From assembly GCA_028275345.1 (NCBI GenBank), contig JAPWUV010000005.1, positions 124,001 through 188,000 of the forward strand: a stretch of 64,000 nucleotides of DNA, in the 5' to 3' direction. Of this stretch, positions 1-8,554 are shown in pieces. The notes beneath the pieces were generated by a model that ran no database searches, was not told the DNA's origin, and saw nothing but the letters and a program-made list of their open reading frames with translations. This DNA is from a bacterium. Lineage in GTDB: Bacteria; Zhuqueibacterota; Zhuqueibacteria; Oleimicrobiales; Geothermoviventaceae. Numbering within the stretch: the first letter of the stretch is position 1; every line of letters begins with the position of its first letter. Position numbers and translations under genes: made by a program.

Positions 1-1353
1 CAGGTCCTCTGCGATCGCGGCGCGATCCCCGATCACTACCAGGGCGAAGCGGTCTGGCCTAAGGAGTCCCTTGGCCGTTGCGGAGACGGCAGCCGTGGTC
101 AGCCTGTCGATATCCTCCAGGAATCCCTGCGGTTGGGTGGGATCCATCTGATGCGCGTGCCAGGTCAGGATGGTCCGCGTGAGCTCATTGGGCGTAACCA
201 TCTTCGCCAGTGTATTCAGTCGGATTCGCTTCTGAGCCAGGTTGAGCTCCTCGGCCGTCACCCCGTCCTCGGCGACGCGATTGAGCACCCGATTCACTTG
301 GGTGACGAAGGCGGGGGTGTCCTTATCCCGGCAAGTGGCCTCAATGCGCAGGGTGTTCACGGCGCCGGGCTCCACTGTCGCCCGGACGTTGTAACAGCCG
401 CGGAGGTTCGTTGCCAGCTCGCGGCAAAGCCGAGCCTCCGGTCCACCCGCGAGGATATTGGCCAGGACCAGCGTGGTCGCATACTCCGCGCTCCGCATCC
501 CACCCGTAGCGCGAGCCAAGCACACATGGGTGAGGTTGCTCCCCGCACGATTGACCAAGCGAATCCTCATCTCCTCCGGCATGGCCGGTGTGGCAATGGT
601 GGGCGCGGTCTTGTTCGCCTTGCGCCAGCCTCCCAAGTCGTTCTTCACGATCGCTGGTACGTCGATCCCCTGAACGTCCCCAACGACCGCAATCGCCGCG
701 TTATTGGCCCCGTAATAGTCCCGATGGAAGGTTGCCAAGTCCTCCGGGGCGATGTTCTTCAGGCTGGCCTCCGTGCCCCAGGTTCCCGTGCCGTAGGGAT
801 GGCCAACGAACAGGAAGTCGTGGAGGTTGCGATCGAGGACGTAGCCGATCTCGTTGCCCTTGCTTTCCAGCGTAACCAACGCCTGATCCCGCACGGCCTC
901 AAGGGTCGCCTGAGTGAGACTCGGCGCCGTAATCGCCTGGCTCACCAGTCCCATGAGCTCCGGAATGTTGCTGGAAGGGAGCTCGAAGAGGAAAAGAGAC
1001 GCGTCGCGACTCACTTCGATCTCGAGCTGGCTGCAGATGAGATTCAGTCGGGAGGCGAAATCCTCTGGTTTGCCACTTGTGGGCCCTCGCATTATGGAGC
1101 TTGCCACTAGATGGGCCAGACCCGCCTTTCCCATGGGGTCACAGGCGCTCCCTGCTCCGATTAGGACGCCCACCGTGGCCATGCCGTTGTTGGTCACGTG
1201 GGAGGTGAAGATGGTGAGTCCATTTTCCAGAGTGGTCCGTTGAATCGTCGGGATCCAGGGAGTGGTCGAGACCGTCCCGCTCGGCGAGGTCCATGCCATC
1301 GACAGAAGGGCAGCGATGCACAGCATCGTCACTGGCCTTGTTTGGTTTCTCAT
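1..1353 (-). CDS. M16-family zinc peptidase homologue lacking the metal site (partial, C-terminus outside window)
   Basis: Secreted or periplasmic member of the insulinase/processing-peptidase (M16) fold; 451 codons lie in the window and the gene runs off its left edge. The ATG at 1353 follows AGGAGG with 7-nt spacing, and the N-terminus has a hydrophobic signal-like stretch (TMLCIAALLSMAW). The region that aligns with the zinc motif reads GLAHLVASSIMRGP (RNA-sense codons around 1120-1080): only the first His of HxxEH remains, and the Glu and second His are absent. Later segments (YYGANNAAIAVVGDV and GSNLTHVCLAR) are typical of M16 halves. Many bacteria pair an active and an inactive M16 subunit, so this is probably the non-catalytic partner; an active partner could lie beyond base 1. 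The fold assignment is firm, the pairing is inference. Confidence 0.82.
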   Translation of the reverse strand, partial: MRNQTRPVTMLCIAALLSMAWTSPSGTVSTTPWIPTIQRTTLENGLTIFTSHVTNNGMATVGVLIGAGSACDPMGKAGLAHLVASSIMRGPTSGKPEDFASRLNLICSQLEIEVSRDASLFLFELPSSNIPELMGLVSQAITAPSLTQATLEAVRDQALVTLESKGNEIGYVLDRNLHDFLFVGHPYGTGTWGTEASLKNIAPEDLATFHRDYYGANNAAIAVVGDVQGIDVPAIVKNDLGGWRKANKTAPTIATPAMPEEMRIRLVNRAGSNLTHVCLARATGGMRSAEYATTLVLANILAGGPEARLCRELATNLRGCYNVRATVEPGAVNTLRIEATCRDKDTPAFVTQVNRVLNRVAEDGVTAEELNLAQKRIRLNTLAKMVTPNELTRTILTWHAHQMDPTQPQGFLEDIDRLTTAAVSATAKGLLRPDRFALVVIGDRAAIAEDL

Positions 1354-1870
1354 GGCCAACCTCCTGTTAGCTTCCCTCTCCCGTCGTCTCTGGCCGAGAT
1401 CGGTCAGAGCCCTTTCACTACAGCCAGACGCCGGTCCGAGGCGCTCTTCCTCAGCAGGCCAGTCCGATGGAAACTCCTCGCCGTTGGAGGGTGGCTTTGC
1501 CCCCTTTGTCGATTATTCGGCTCTCACCCCCTCACCTACGTTTTGGTCCGCCAGCTTTCGGTCTCAAAATATTTCGCAGTCAACCAATGTCAAATGAAAT
1601 GTGGGCCCACAGTTGATACCGTCCCTAACCTTTGCATCCCATGGATCAACGAGCGGACGAGAACGCTACCAATAGGCCTCACTGAGCGACGCGCCCGCTT
1701 CCCCGCCTCGGCGCAAGCCCAGGCGGATGACAAAGTCGAGTCCTAAGAGCGCATTTCCGCCGCAGCCGGTCCCTCCTCACTCGCGGGAACTGCGTCACTG
1801 CCGCGGCGTTTATTGCGTGTCGGATATGAGTTGTAGGAGGAAACAATAGAACAAACGAGGGAGCGAGAAA
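1354..1870. other. Intergenic region between divergent genes
   Basis: 517 bp separating the minus-strand M16 gene from the plus-strand DUF4332-like gene. It should hold divergent promoters, but I could not find a convincing -35/-10 pair on either strand. No RNA gene or plausible small reading frame with a ribosome binding site is visible. Confidence 0.5.
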
Positions 1871-2275
1871 ATGGCAGCTCTGACCACAGTCGAGGGGATC
1901 GGTGAAGCTTACGCAGCCAAGCTGAAGGAAATCGGAATCCAGACCACGGAGCAGCTGCTGGAGAAGGGCTCCACGCCTGCGGGGCGGAAAGAGATCGCCG
2001 ACAAGACCGGCATCAGCCCCGCGCTCATCCTCAAATGGGTGAACCGCGTGGATCTCGCGCGCATCAAGGGGATTGGCGAAGAGTACGCCGACCTGCTCGA
2101 AGCTGCTGGGGTGGACACAGTGCCGGAGCTGGCCCAACGCAATCCCCAAAACCTGTACGAAGCCCTGCAAAGAACGAATGAGCAGAAAAAGCTGGTCCGT
2201 CAGCTGCCAACCCTGAGCCAGGTGGAGGACTGGATTGGGCAGGCGAAGAAGCTGCCGCGCGTAGTGCAGTACTGA
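1871..2275 (+). CDS. DUF4332-like helix-hairpin-helix protein
   Basis: 134-residue protein made of two HhH-like units. The first begins LTTVEGIGEAYAAKLKEIG and the second IKGIGEEYADLLEAAGV; the 'hGIGxxYaxxLxxxGi' pattern is the hallmark of DUF4332 and of the DNA-binding or domain-interaction HhH pairs in helicases and polymerases. There is no signal peptide, so it is cytoplasmic. The start is preceded by a GAGGGAGCGAG purine run. It stands alone, followed by an inverted-repeat terminator and then a HerA-like ATPase gene in the same direction. A nucleic-acid-related role is inferred only from the fold; no enzymatic residue is evident. Confidence 0.8.
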   Translation: MAALTTVEGIGEAYAAKLKEIGIQTTEQLLEKGSTPAGRKEIADKTGISPALILKWVNRVDLARIKGIGEEYADLLEAAGVDTVPELAQRNPQNLYEALQRTNEQKKLVRQLPTLSQVEDWIGQAKKLPRVVQY

Positions 2276-2304
2276 GCCTACACAGAACCCAAGAAGAGGC
2301 ATGC

Positions 2305-2340
2305 ACGAAAGGGAAACGGAATTCGTTTCCCTTTCGTATA
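2305..2340 (+). terminator. Perfect 14-bp inverted repeat, probable terminator
   Basis: Arms ACGAAAGGGAAACG (2305-2318) and CGTTTCCCTTTCGT (2324-2337) flank a 5-nt loop, 30 bp after the DUF4332-like stop codon. The tail TATATTCC is only weakly U-rich, so termination efficiency is uncertain. The perfect symmetry would also fit an operator. Confidence 0.5.
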
Positions 2341-2509
2341 TTCCCGCCGGTCGAGGCGATTGGCCCGGGGGAAAGGAACCCGGCGACCCCGTGCGACGCG
2401 GCCGGGCGGAGGGTCGATTGGAGCAAGCGCTGGCCACTATTGCCCGCTCGAGGAACTGAGTCGTGGCAGAAGGGAGCGCGAGGAGAAGTCTCCAAGCGAG
2501 AGGTTCCAG

Positions 2510-4933
2510 ATGGAAGCGAGATACGAGAAATTGGGGCAGTTCTACCTCGGCAAAAAGTACGATCTCGAGGCGCGGAGGCTATTGGACGAGCTGGTCCTGT
2601 ACGATTCGAAGGACTTGACCACCCACGCCGTGATCATCGGGATGACCGGCAGCGGCAAGACCGGCCTCGGACTTGTGCTCATCGAGGAGGCCCTGATCGA
2701 CGGCTTGCCCGTGATCGCCATCGATCCCAAGGGCGATCTCACCAATCTCCTTCTCACCTTCCCAAAGTTGTCGGCAGAGGACTTTGCGCCTTGGGTGAAC
2801 CCTCAGGAGGCGGCGGAGAAGGGGATGACCGTCGAGCAGTACGCCGCCGAGCAGGCCGAACTCTGGAGACGTGGACTGGCCGAGTGGCATCAAGGACCGG
2901 AACGAATCCAGCGCCTCCGGGACGCCGCCGAGATGTTGATCTACACTCCGGGCAGCCAGGCCGGGCTGCCCGTGAGCATGCTCCGGGAGCTCTCCCCGCC
3001 GAGCCAGGCCGTACTGCAGGATCCGGACGCCCTCCGCGAGAGGCTCGTCGGAACCACCGCAAGTCTGCTGAGCCTGATCGGGATTACGGGAGATCCGGTG
3101 CGAAGCCGCGAGCACATCCTCGTGTCCAACCTCCTGCAGCACAGCTGGAACCAGGGCAAGGGACTCACTCTGGCGGAGCTCATCCGCTCCATTCAGAAGC
3201 CGCCGTTTCAGCAGGTGGGCGTGTTTGACCTGGAGGAGTTCTTCCCCGCACGAGAACGTCTGGAGCTTTCGCTCCGCCTGAACAACTTGATTGCTTCCCC
3301 CGGCTTCAGCGCATGGATGGAAGGCGACCCGCTGAACATTCCGCGATTCCTGTACAGTTCCAACGGAAAACCCCGCGCCAGCATCTTCACGTTGAGCCAT
3401 CTGTCGGAAGCGGAAAGGATGTTCTTCGTCTCCACGTTGCTGAATGAGGTGGTCAGCTGGATGCGATCTCAGCCGGGGACGAGCAGCCTTGTCGCCATGC
3501 TCTACATGGACGAGGTCTTCGGCTATCTGCCTCCCACGGCGAACCCGCCGAGCAAGATGCCCCTCTTGACCCTCCTCAAACAGGCAAGGGCGATGGGGCT
3601 CGGTGTGGTGCTGGCAACCCAAAACCCCGTCGATCTGGACTACAAGGCCCTCTCCAATGCCGGGACGTGGTTCATTGGGCGGCTGCAAACGGAGCGGGAC
3701 AAGGAACGCGTCCTGGATGGCCTCGAAGGGGCGGCCGCCCACGCCGAATTCCGGCGCGACCAGGTGGATCGGATCCTTTCCGGCCTCGGCAAGCGCATCT
3801 TCTACCTGCACAACGTGCACGAGCCGCAACCCGACATCTTCCAGACCCGCTGGCTCCTCTCTTACCTGCGAGGACCACTCCTCGGGGATCAGATCCGCAC
3901 CCTGATGAGTCGGGCGAAAGAATCCCGAGTCCCCCCTCCGGAGGAGCAGAAACCCGCGCCAGCGGCCGTTTCCCGTCCGTCCGTGGAGCTAGAAACCCAA
4001 GCCCCCCTCGCCCCGGTCGGGATCCGCACGTATTTCGTACCGCCTCGGTCCGAAGCGGAAGTGACCTACTTGCCGTATCTCATCGGCTATGCCCGCGTGC
4101 GATATCAGAGCCCCCGCCACCACCTCGATACTGTCCAGGAAACTCTCTTGGCATTTCCACTTGACGACGGGCCGGTGCCCGTGCTCTGGGATCAGCCAGT
4201 GGAACTCCCCCACCAGCCGAAGGACCTTCTGCAGGAGCCTGAGCCAGGGGCGTCCTTCGCGCCGCTTCCCCCCGAGGCGCGGCGCAGCGACTCCTACGCG
4301 AAATGGCAACGAGCCTTCTCCCTCTACCTCGGCCAGAACCGTGCGCTCGAGCTGACTCACCTGCCCGATCTCGGCCTCACCTCCAAACCCGGGGAGAGCG
4401 AAGAGGAGTTTCTCGCTCGGGCCTCCCAAGCCATGAGGGAGGCAAGAGACGAAGCTGTGGAGAAGCTTCGGGCGAAATATGCCCCCCGGTTCACCAGCTT
4501 GCAGCAGCAGCTTCTGCGGGCAGAACAGGCGCTACAACGCGAGCTGGAGCAGGCAAAAATGGCAAAACTGCAGACGGCCGTGTCCTTCGGGACCGCGGTT
4601 CTCGGGGCCTTCCTCGGAAAGAAGAAGGTGAGCGCCACCTCCGCCACTCGCCTCGGCTCCGCACTGGGTCGGGCGAGCCGGGCGCGCGCGGAGGAAATGG
4701 ATGTGGCCCGAGCGCAGGAGAGAGTCGAGGCTCTGCGCCAGCAGCTCGACCAACTGCAGCAGGCCTTCGACGAGGAGGTCCAGCGCATTCAGACGCAGTA
4801 CGACGCGCAGAATCTCCGCCGGGAGCGCATTCGGATCAGCCCCAAAAGCAGCGACATCCTGCTCGATTTCTTCGGGCTGGGATGGCTCCCGTTCCGACGG
4901 ACGGCGACCGGGACCTTGGAGCCTGCGTTCTGA
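2510..4933 (+). CDS. HerA/FtsK-like P-loop ATPase with C-terminal coiled coil
   Basis: 807-residue cytoplasmic ATPase of the HerA/VirB4-like (DUF87/COG0433) group. Walker A is GMTGSGKTG with Lys50; the Walker B region MLYMDEVFGYLPP has Asp334 and Glu335; QARAMGLGVVLATQNPVDLD is the sensor-like strand after it. After about residue 430 comes a linker, then at roughly 590-770 a Glu/Arg/Gln-rich coiled coil interrupted by a small-residue stretch (TAVSFGTAVLGAFLGKKK) that could be a short membrane-active hairpin. I chose ATG 2510 because GAGAGG lies just upstream; the frame is open for 50 codons before it, but that part is low-complexity Arg/Gly. Such proteins translocate DNA or other polymers. 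No NurA nuclease or phage-defence partner is adjacent, so its role is open. Confidence 0.8.
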   Translation: MEARYEKLGQFYLGKKYDLEARRLLDELVLYDSKDLTTHAVIIGMTGSGKTGLGLVLIEEALIDGLPVIAIDPKGDLTNLLLTFPKLSAEDFAPWVNPQEAAEKGMTVEQYAAEQAELWRRGLAEWHQGPERIQRLRDAAEMLIYTPGSQAGLPVSMLRELSPPSQAVLQDPDALRERLVGTTASLLSLIGITGDPVRSREHILVSNLLQHSWNQGKGLTLAELIRSIQKPPFQQVGVFDLEEFFPARERLELSLRLNNLIASPGFSAWMEGDPLNIPRFLYSSNGKPRASIFTLSHLSEAERMFFVSTLLNEVVSWMRSQPGTSSLVAMLYMDEVFGYLPPTANPPSKMPLLTLLKQARAMGLGVVLATQNPVDLDYKALSNAGTWFIGRLQTERDKERVLDGLEGAAAHAEFRRDQVDRILSGLGKRIFYLHNVHEPQPDIFQTRWLLSYLRGPLLGDQIRTLMSRAKESRVPPPEEQKPAPAAVSRPSVELETQAPLAPVGIRTYFVPPRSEAEVTYLPYLIGYARVRYQSPRHHLDTVQETLLAFPLDDGPVPVLWDQPVELPHQPKDLLQEPEPGASFAPLPPEARRSDSYAKWQRAFSLYLGQNRALELTHLPDLGLTSKPGESEEEFLARASQAMREARDEAVEKLRAKYAPRFTSLQQQLLRAEQALQRELEQAKMAKLQTAVSFGTAVLGAFLGKKKVSATSATRLGSALGRASRARAEEMDVARAQERVEALRQQLDQLQQAFDEEVQRIQTQYDAQNLRRERIRISPKSSDILLDFFGLGWLPFRRTATGTLEPAF

Positions 4934-5347
4934 GGAAGCGCACCCGGCAGAATCCCGTTGGCCCGTCCGATCGCCAGGACTGTCAGGCTACCAACCGCGT
5001 TCGCCGATCTCGCGATGAAAACCCTCGTCCTCCCGCGCTGGAATGCAGGGCCGCCTCGCAACAGTCCCGACCGCGCCAAACAAGGGCAGCGGTGGATTGC
5101 AATCGCGCACCTTTTCGGATTTCGCCAAGAGCTCCGAACGTTGTCAGCAGCCAAAGCTACCGCGCAGCAGCTCTTCGGGCCCGGCGCCGCCCGAGCCATC
5201 TTTCCTCTCTGGCCATTGAGATGTGCGGCCATTCCCGGCTCTCTCAAGTTGGCCGACCACCCGCAACATCGGACCGGTCATTCTGAAAAGGGCCTCTCGG
5301 CCGAGAGTGGAATTCCCCGCCAGCTCGGGATATGCCGGAGGTGAGGC
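4934..5347 (+). other. Intergenic region
   Basis: 414 bp between the ATPase and the symporter, both on the plus strand. Reading frames cross it but none has a ribosome binding site or recognisable protein. I see no RNA gene or clear terminator. It presumably carries the symporter promoter. Confidence 0.45.
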
Positions 5348-7012
5348 ATGGCCGGACTGACACCTGCGGACTTGATCGTACTGTCCGCCTACATTCTGGC
5401 GGCACTTGTCACCGGATTCGTCGTCGCCCGGGGTCTCCGCTCGCTCGGGGATTACCTCATGGCCGGAAGAAGGTTCGGCAAGTTCTTCATGATGATGCAC
5501 ACCTTCGCCACGGGCACCCACACGGACCAGGCGGTGGCTGTGGCAGGGGCTTCGTACCAGCTGGGTCTGGCGGGGATCTGGTACCAGTGGCTTTGGCTGT
5601 TTTCGACCCCCTTCTACTGGCTCATCGCGCCGGTCTTCCGCCGGATGCGGTACCTGACCATGGGCGATTTCTTCGCCCATCGGTACGGCCGTTCCCTGGA
5701 AACTTTCTACTCGGCCGTCTCGATCTTCGTCCTGATGCTCTACATGGGGCTCATGCTCCAAGGGACGGGGCGGACCATCGATGGCCTCACGGGCGGAGCT
5801 TTACCGATGGAATGGGCGGTGATCCTCACAGCCCTCGTAATTGCCATCTACAGCTTCGCGGGGGGACTGAGGGCCGCCGTCATCACGGATGCGTTCCAGG
5901 GATTGCTGATCATCCTCTTCTCCTTCCTGCTTCTCCCGCTCGCTTGGCGCACGGTGGGCGGAATCGACGCGCTCGGGCATCGGATCGGCAGGCACATGTT
6001 CAGCCTCGTGGCCCCGAGGGAAGTTACCCTTTTCTACATCGTCACCATCGTGGTCAACGCCTTGGTGGGGGTACCGATTCGGCCGCACCAGATGGCGCTG
6101 GGTGCGGCTGGGCGCAATGAGCTCGATGCGCGCTTCGGCCTCACCTTTGGGAGCTTCTTGAAAAGGCTGTGCACCATGGCCTGGGCCGTGGCGGGCTTGT
6201 ACGCCGTCGCCATTTGCCCCGGCCTCCCACACCGCGAACTGGCCTTCGGGGAAATGGCGCGCAGACTGCTACCCCCAGGCCTACTGGGAGTCATGTTCGC
6301 CGCGGTCCTTGGCGGGGTGATGTCAACCTGCGATTCGGTCACCATTGCTGGTTCCGGGCTCATCACCCAAAACCTCTACCGAAAGTACGTCGCCCGGGAC
6401 AAGCCCGAAGCGCACTATCTGCTGGTGGGCCGGCTGGCAAGCCTGCTTCTCCTCGCTGGCGCCGTGGTCCTCGCCCTCTCCTTCCCGAGCGTCGTGGCGA
6501 TGATGGAATACCTGTGGAAGATCACGGGTTTCCTCGGCATCCCGTTTTGGGGAGGACTGCTCTGGCCTCGCGCGAATCGAGCGGGAGCCTGGGCCGGAAC
6601 TCTTGTGGCCACCTTCCTCGCCTTCTTCCTGGAGTTCCGGGGTGGGCACGGGCTAGCTACGCAGATCGCCGTGTACCTGCCCGCCGGCTTTCTCAGCTTG
6701 GCCATCGTCAGCCTGCTCACACCGCCGGAACCGGAGAAGAAAATCCGCGACTTCTACCGAATCCTCTCGGTGCCCGTCGGCAAGGAGGAGGAACTCCGGC
6801 GAGAGCAGGTCTCGGTGGTTTACGCCGGCTACACTTCCCGACCCGCCGATGCAACGCGACTGGTGCTCGTGGATGTGGCATTGGGACGCAGGATCTCGTG
6901 GAGGACTCACAGAACCGATCTTGCCGGCTTCCTGCTCTCGTGGGGCATTGTGCTGCTCTTTCTGCTTTCGGCTCAACTACTCGCGGTGGTGGCCAAGGGA
7001 GGTTTCGGTTGA
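5348..7012 (+). CDS. Sodium:solute symporter (SSS family)
   Basis: 554-residue inner-membrane transporter with about 13-14 hydrophobic helices, of the SSS/SLC5 family (Na+-coupled uptake of sugars, amino acids, pantothenate, proline and similar). The N-terminal helix (LTPADLIVLSAYILAALVTG), the GLRSLGDYLMAGRRFG loop and the LLGVMFAAVLGGVMSTCDS segment (helix 8 region, where Na+-site Ser/Thr residues usually sit) are characteristic. The start follows GGAGG with 6-nt spacing. About 60 polar residues after helix 12 (near 455-515) precede a final hydrophobic segment, so the C-terminus is probably membrane-anchored. The substrate cannot be told. A second, different SSS protein is encoded 3.8 kb downstream. 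Confidence 0.9.
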   Translation: MAGLTPADLIVLSAYILAALVTGFVVARGLRSLGDYLMAGRRFGKFFMMMHTFATGTHTDQAVAVAGASYQLGLAGIWYQWLWLFSTPFYWLIAPVFRRMRYLTMGDFFAHRYGRSLETFYSAVSIFVLMLYMGLMLQGTGRTIDGLTGGALPMEWAVILTALVIAIYSFAGGLRAAVITDAFQGLLIILFSFLLLPLAWRTVGGIDALGHRIGRHMFSLVAPREVTLFYIVTIVVNALVGVPIRPHQMALGAAGRNELDARFGLTFGSFLKRLCTMAWAVAGLYAVAICPGLPHRELAFGEMARRLLPPGLLGVMFAAVLGGVMSTCDSVTIAGSGLITQNLYRKYVARDKPEAHYLLVGRLASLLLLAGAVVLALSFPSVVAMMEYLWKITGFLGIPFWGGLLWPRANRAGAWAGTLVATFLAFFLEFRGGHGLATQIAVYLPAGFLSLAIVSLLTPPEPEKKIRDFYRILSVPVGKEEELRREQVSVVYAGYTSRPADATRLVLVDVALGRRISWRTHRTDLAGFLLSWGIVLLFLLSAQLLAVVAKGGFG

Positions 7013-7086
7013 GAGTTACCGCTTCGTGGGCGCGTCCATCCCTTCCTGCGCGGGTAGTTCAAGCCAACTCGGCGCCGGGATTTCGT

Positions 7087-7115
7087 TTGCATGTAGCGGG
7101 GGGATTGTCTAAATT
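7087..7115 (+). promoter_or_regulatory. Sigma-70-type promoter for the SurA-N/thioredoxin-like lipoprotein gene
   Basis: TTGCAT (7087-7092), 17-bp spacer, TAAATT (7110-7115), leaving a leader of about 100 nt before the gene at 7225. Confidence 0.6.
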
Positions 7116-7224
7116 GCTTTGCGATAAGTTTGGTAGCCTCCGAAGTGGCCCCTTCTCGTGCTCCGGTTCCTGCCAGGCTTATCCGGTGTGTGTTCAATCT
7201 CCCCAAGCAGCGTGACGCAACAAG

Positions 7225-8133
7225 ATGAGGAGCAAGATGAGAAGGATGGCCGTGTTGTTCCTTCTGGCCGGCCTCGTGGCAGGCTGCAGCAAGGGCAAAG
7301 AGGAGAAGGTCCTGGCCCGGGTCGGGAAGGTGGAGATCACGCAGGAGCAATTCAATGCGGAGCTGGCGCAAATCCCGGAACGGCAACGGGCCCAGTTCGA
7401 GAAGGACAAGGAAGGATTCCTCGAGGAGCTGATCGTTCGCGAGGTGGTTCGGCAGGAAGCCGAGAAGAGGTTCGGTCCCCTGAGTGCCGAGGAGGTGGCT
7501 GCGCACAGCGACACCGCCAAGACCATGAATCCGGCCTGGTTCCAGCGCATGAATCAGCTGGTGCGGACCGTAGCGGAAACGGTGTCGGTGAGCCTCGATG
7601 AGGCGAAGGCTTTCTACGACGAACACGCGGAGCAGATGGGCGGCCGTTCTTTCGGGGAAATTGCCCCGATGATCCAGGCTTACCTCCGGCAGGCCAAGCA
7701 GCAGGAAGCCGTGGAATCCTACATTGACAGTCTTCGCAAGGCGGCGCAGGTGTGGCGCAATGAAAAAGTGGTCGAAAGCTGGAACGCCGCCCAGGAGAAT
7801 CCAGTGCGCGACGCCCTGAAGCAGGGTAAGCCGGTAGCGGCCGTGTTCGCCGTCAGCGGCTACCAGAATACGATGGACCTGTGGACCAACCTTCAGGCCG
7901 TGGCTTCCGACTCCACGCAGCCGTTCCGTGCCGTCCTTGTGGACCTGCGGGAAATGGGCTACCTCGCACGGAAGTACAACATCACGCAAGTCCCCACCCT
8001 GATCCTCTTCGACGCGCAGGGGAATGAATCCTCGCGGCAGATCGGCGTCCAGAGCCCCGAACAGCTGCGGGCAACGCTGATGGCTGCAGGCTGGTTGCGC
8101 AGTGACTCGGCGAAGGGGACGGCGCTCCCGTAG
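7225..8133 (+). CDS. Lipoprotein combining a SurA-N-like helical domain with a thioredoxin-like domain
   Basis: 302 residues. The lipobox LAGLVAGC gives an acylated Cys near residue 21. Residues about 28-90 (VLARVGKVEITQEQFNAEL and the following helices) match the N-terminal chaperone domain of SurA/PrsA-type peptidyl-prolyl isomerases, and a further helical part reaches about 180. No parvulin catalytic domain follows. Instead, residues about 195-290 look like a thioredoxin fold: KPVAAVFAVSG, then MGYLARKYNITQVPTLILFD with the conserved cis-Pro, but with no CxxC. So it is probably a periplasmic chaperone or holdase without redox or isomerase activity. ATGs at 7225, 7237 and 7246 are all possible; AGGAG lies 4 nt before 7237. 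A tRNA gene follows. Confidence 0.75.
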   Translation: MRSKMRRMAVLFLLAGLVAGCSKGKEEKVLARVGKVEITQEQFNAELAQIPERQRAQFEKDKEGFLEELIVREVVRQEAEKRFGPLSAEEVAAHSDTAKTMNPAWFQRMNQLVRTVAETVSVSLDEAKAFYDEHAEQMGGRSFGEIAPMIQAYLRQAKQQEAVESYIDSLRKAAQVWRNEKVVESWNAAQENPVRDALKQGKPVAAVFAVSGYQNTMDLWTNLQAVASDSTQPFRAVLVDLREMGYLARKYNITQVPTLILFDAQGNESSRQIGVQSPEQLRATLMAAGWLRSDSAKGTALP

Positions 8134-8177
8134 TGGACTCGGGTGGCCCGCCGAAGGACACGGGTACGCAATGGATC

Positions 8178-8206
8178 TTGATTTTTTGCGCCGCGGCGAG
8201 TAAATT
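8178..8206 (+). promoter_or_regulatory. Promoter of tRNA-Leu
   Basis: TTGATT (8178-8183), 17-bp spacer, TAAATT (8201-8206). The mature tRNA begins 11 nt after the -10 box, as is usual for stand-alone tRNA genes. Confidence 0.75.
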
Positions 8207-8216
8207 TGGTCCGCTT

Positions 8217-8300
8217 GCCGAGGTGGTGGAAATGGTAGACGCGCTGCGTTCAGGGCGCAGTGGGCGAAAGCCCGTGGGGGTTCGAATCCCCCCCTCGGCA
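8217..8300 (+). tRNA. tRNA-Leu (anticodon CAG)
   Basis: 84 nt to the discriminator base. The acceptor stem GCCGAGG pairs with CCTCGGC (8293-8299). The anticodon stem CTGCG/CGCAG holds the loop TTCAGGG, with anticodon CAG at 8251-8253, reading CUG. The long variable arm GGGC-GAAA-GCCC marks a class II tRNA, and the T arm is GGGGG-TTCGAAT-CCCCC. The discriminator is A, as for Leu; CCA is not fully encoded (CCG follows). Confidence 0.97.
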
Positions 8301-8303
8301 CCG

Positions 8304-8330
8304 AGCCAGGTCTTCGCGACCTGGCTTTTT
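8304..8330 (+). terminator. Rho-independent terminator of tRNA-Leu
   Basis: AGCCAGGTC (8304-8312) pairs with GACCTGGCT (8318-8326) around a TTCGC loop, followed directly by TTTT. Confidence 0.9.
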
Positions 8331-8554
8331 CGTTTCGGACCAAAGACGACGATCCCGCCGGGCACCATGAGCCAAGGGGCCCCGTGATTGGCCCCAGATG
8401 CGCCAGCTGCAGTGCACAGTAGCCTCGACAGAAGCGCGGAAGGAATACACGCACCCGCGCGAGCAGGACGATCCGGCTGGCGCGCGGCTCCTGCCGCGCC
8501 GTGGCAAGCGCCGTCCCGGGCCTCCCGAAAACAGAGAACACCACGGAGGACACG

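Noticed and set aside
2579-3829. A 416-codon antisense frame within the HerA-like ATPase gene
   Set aside because: Walker A and B lie on the plus strand; the antisense frame has no plausible start or motif.
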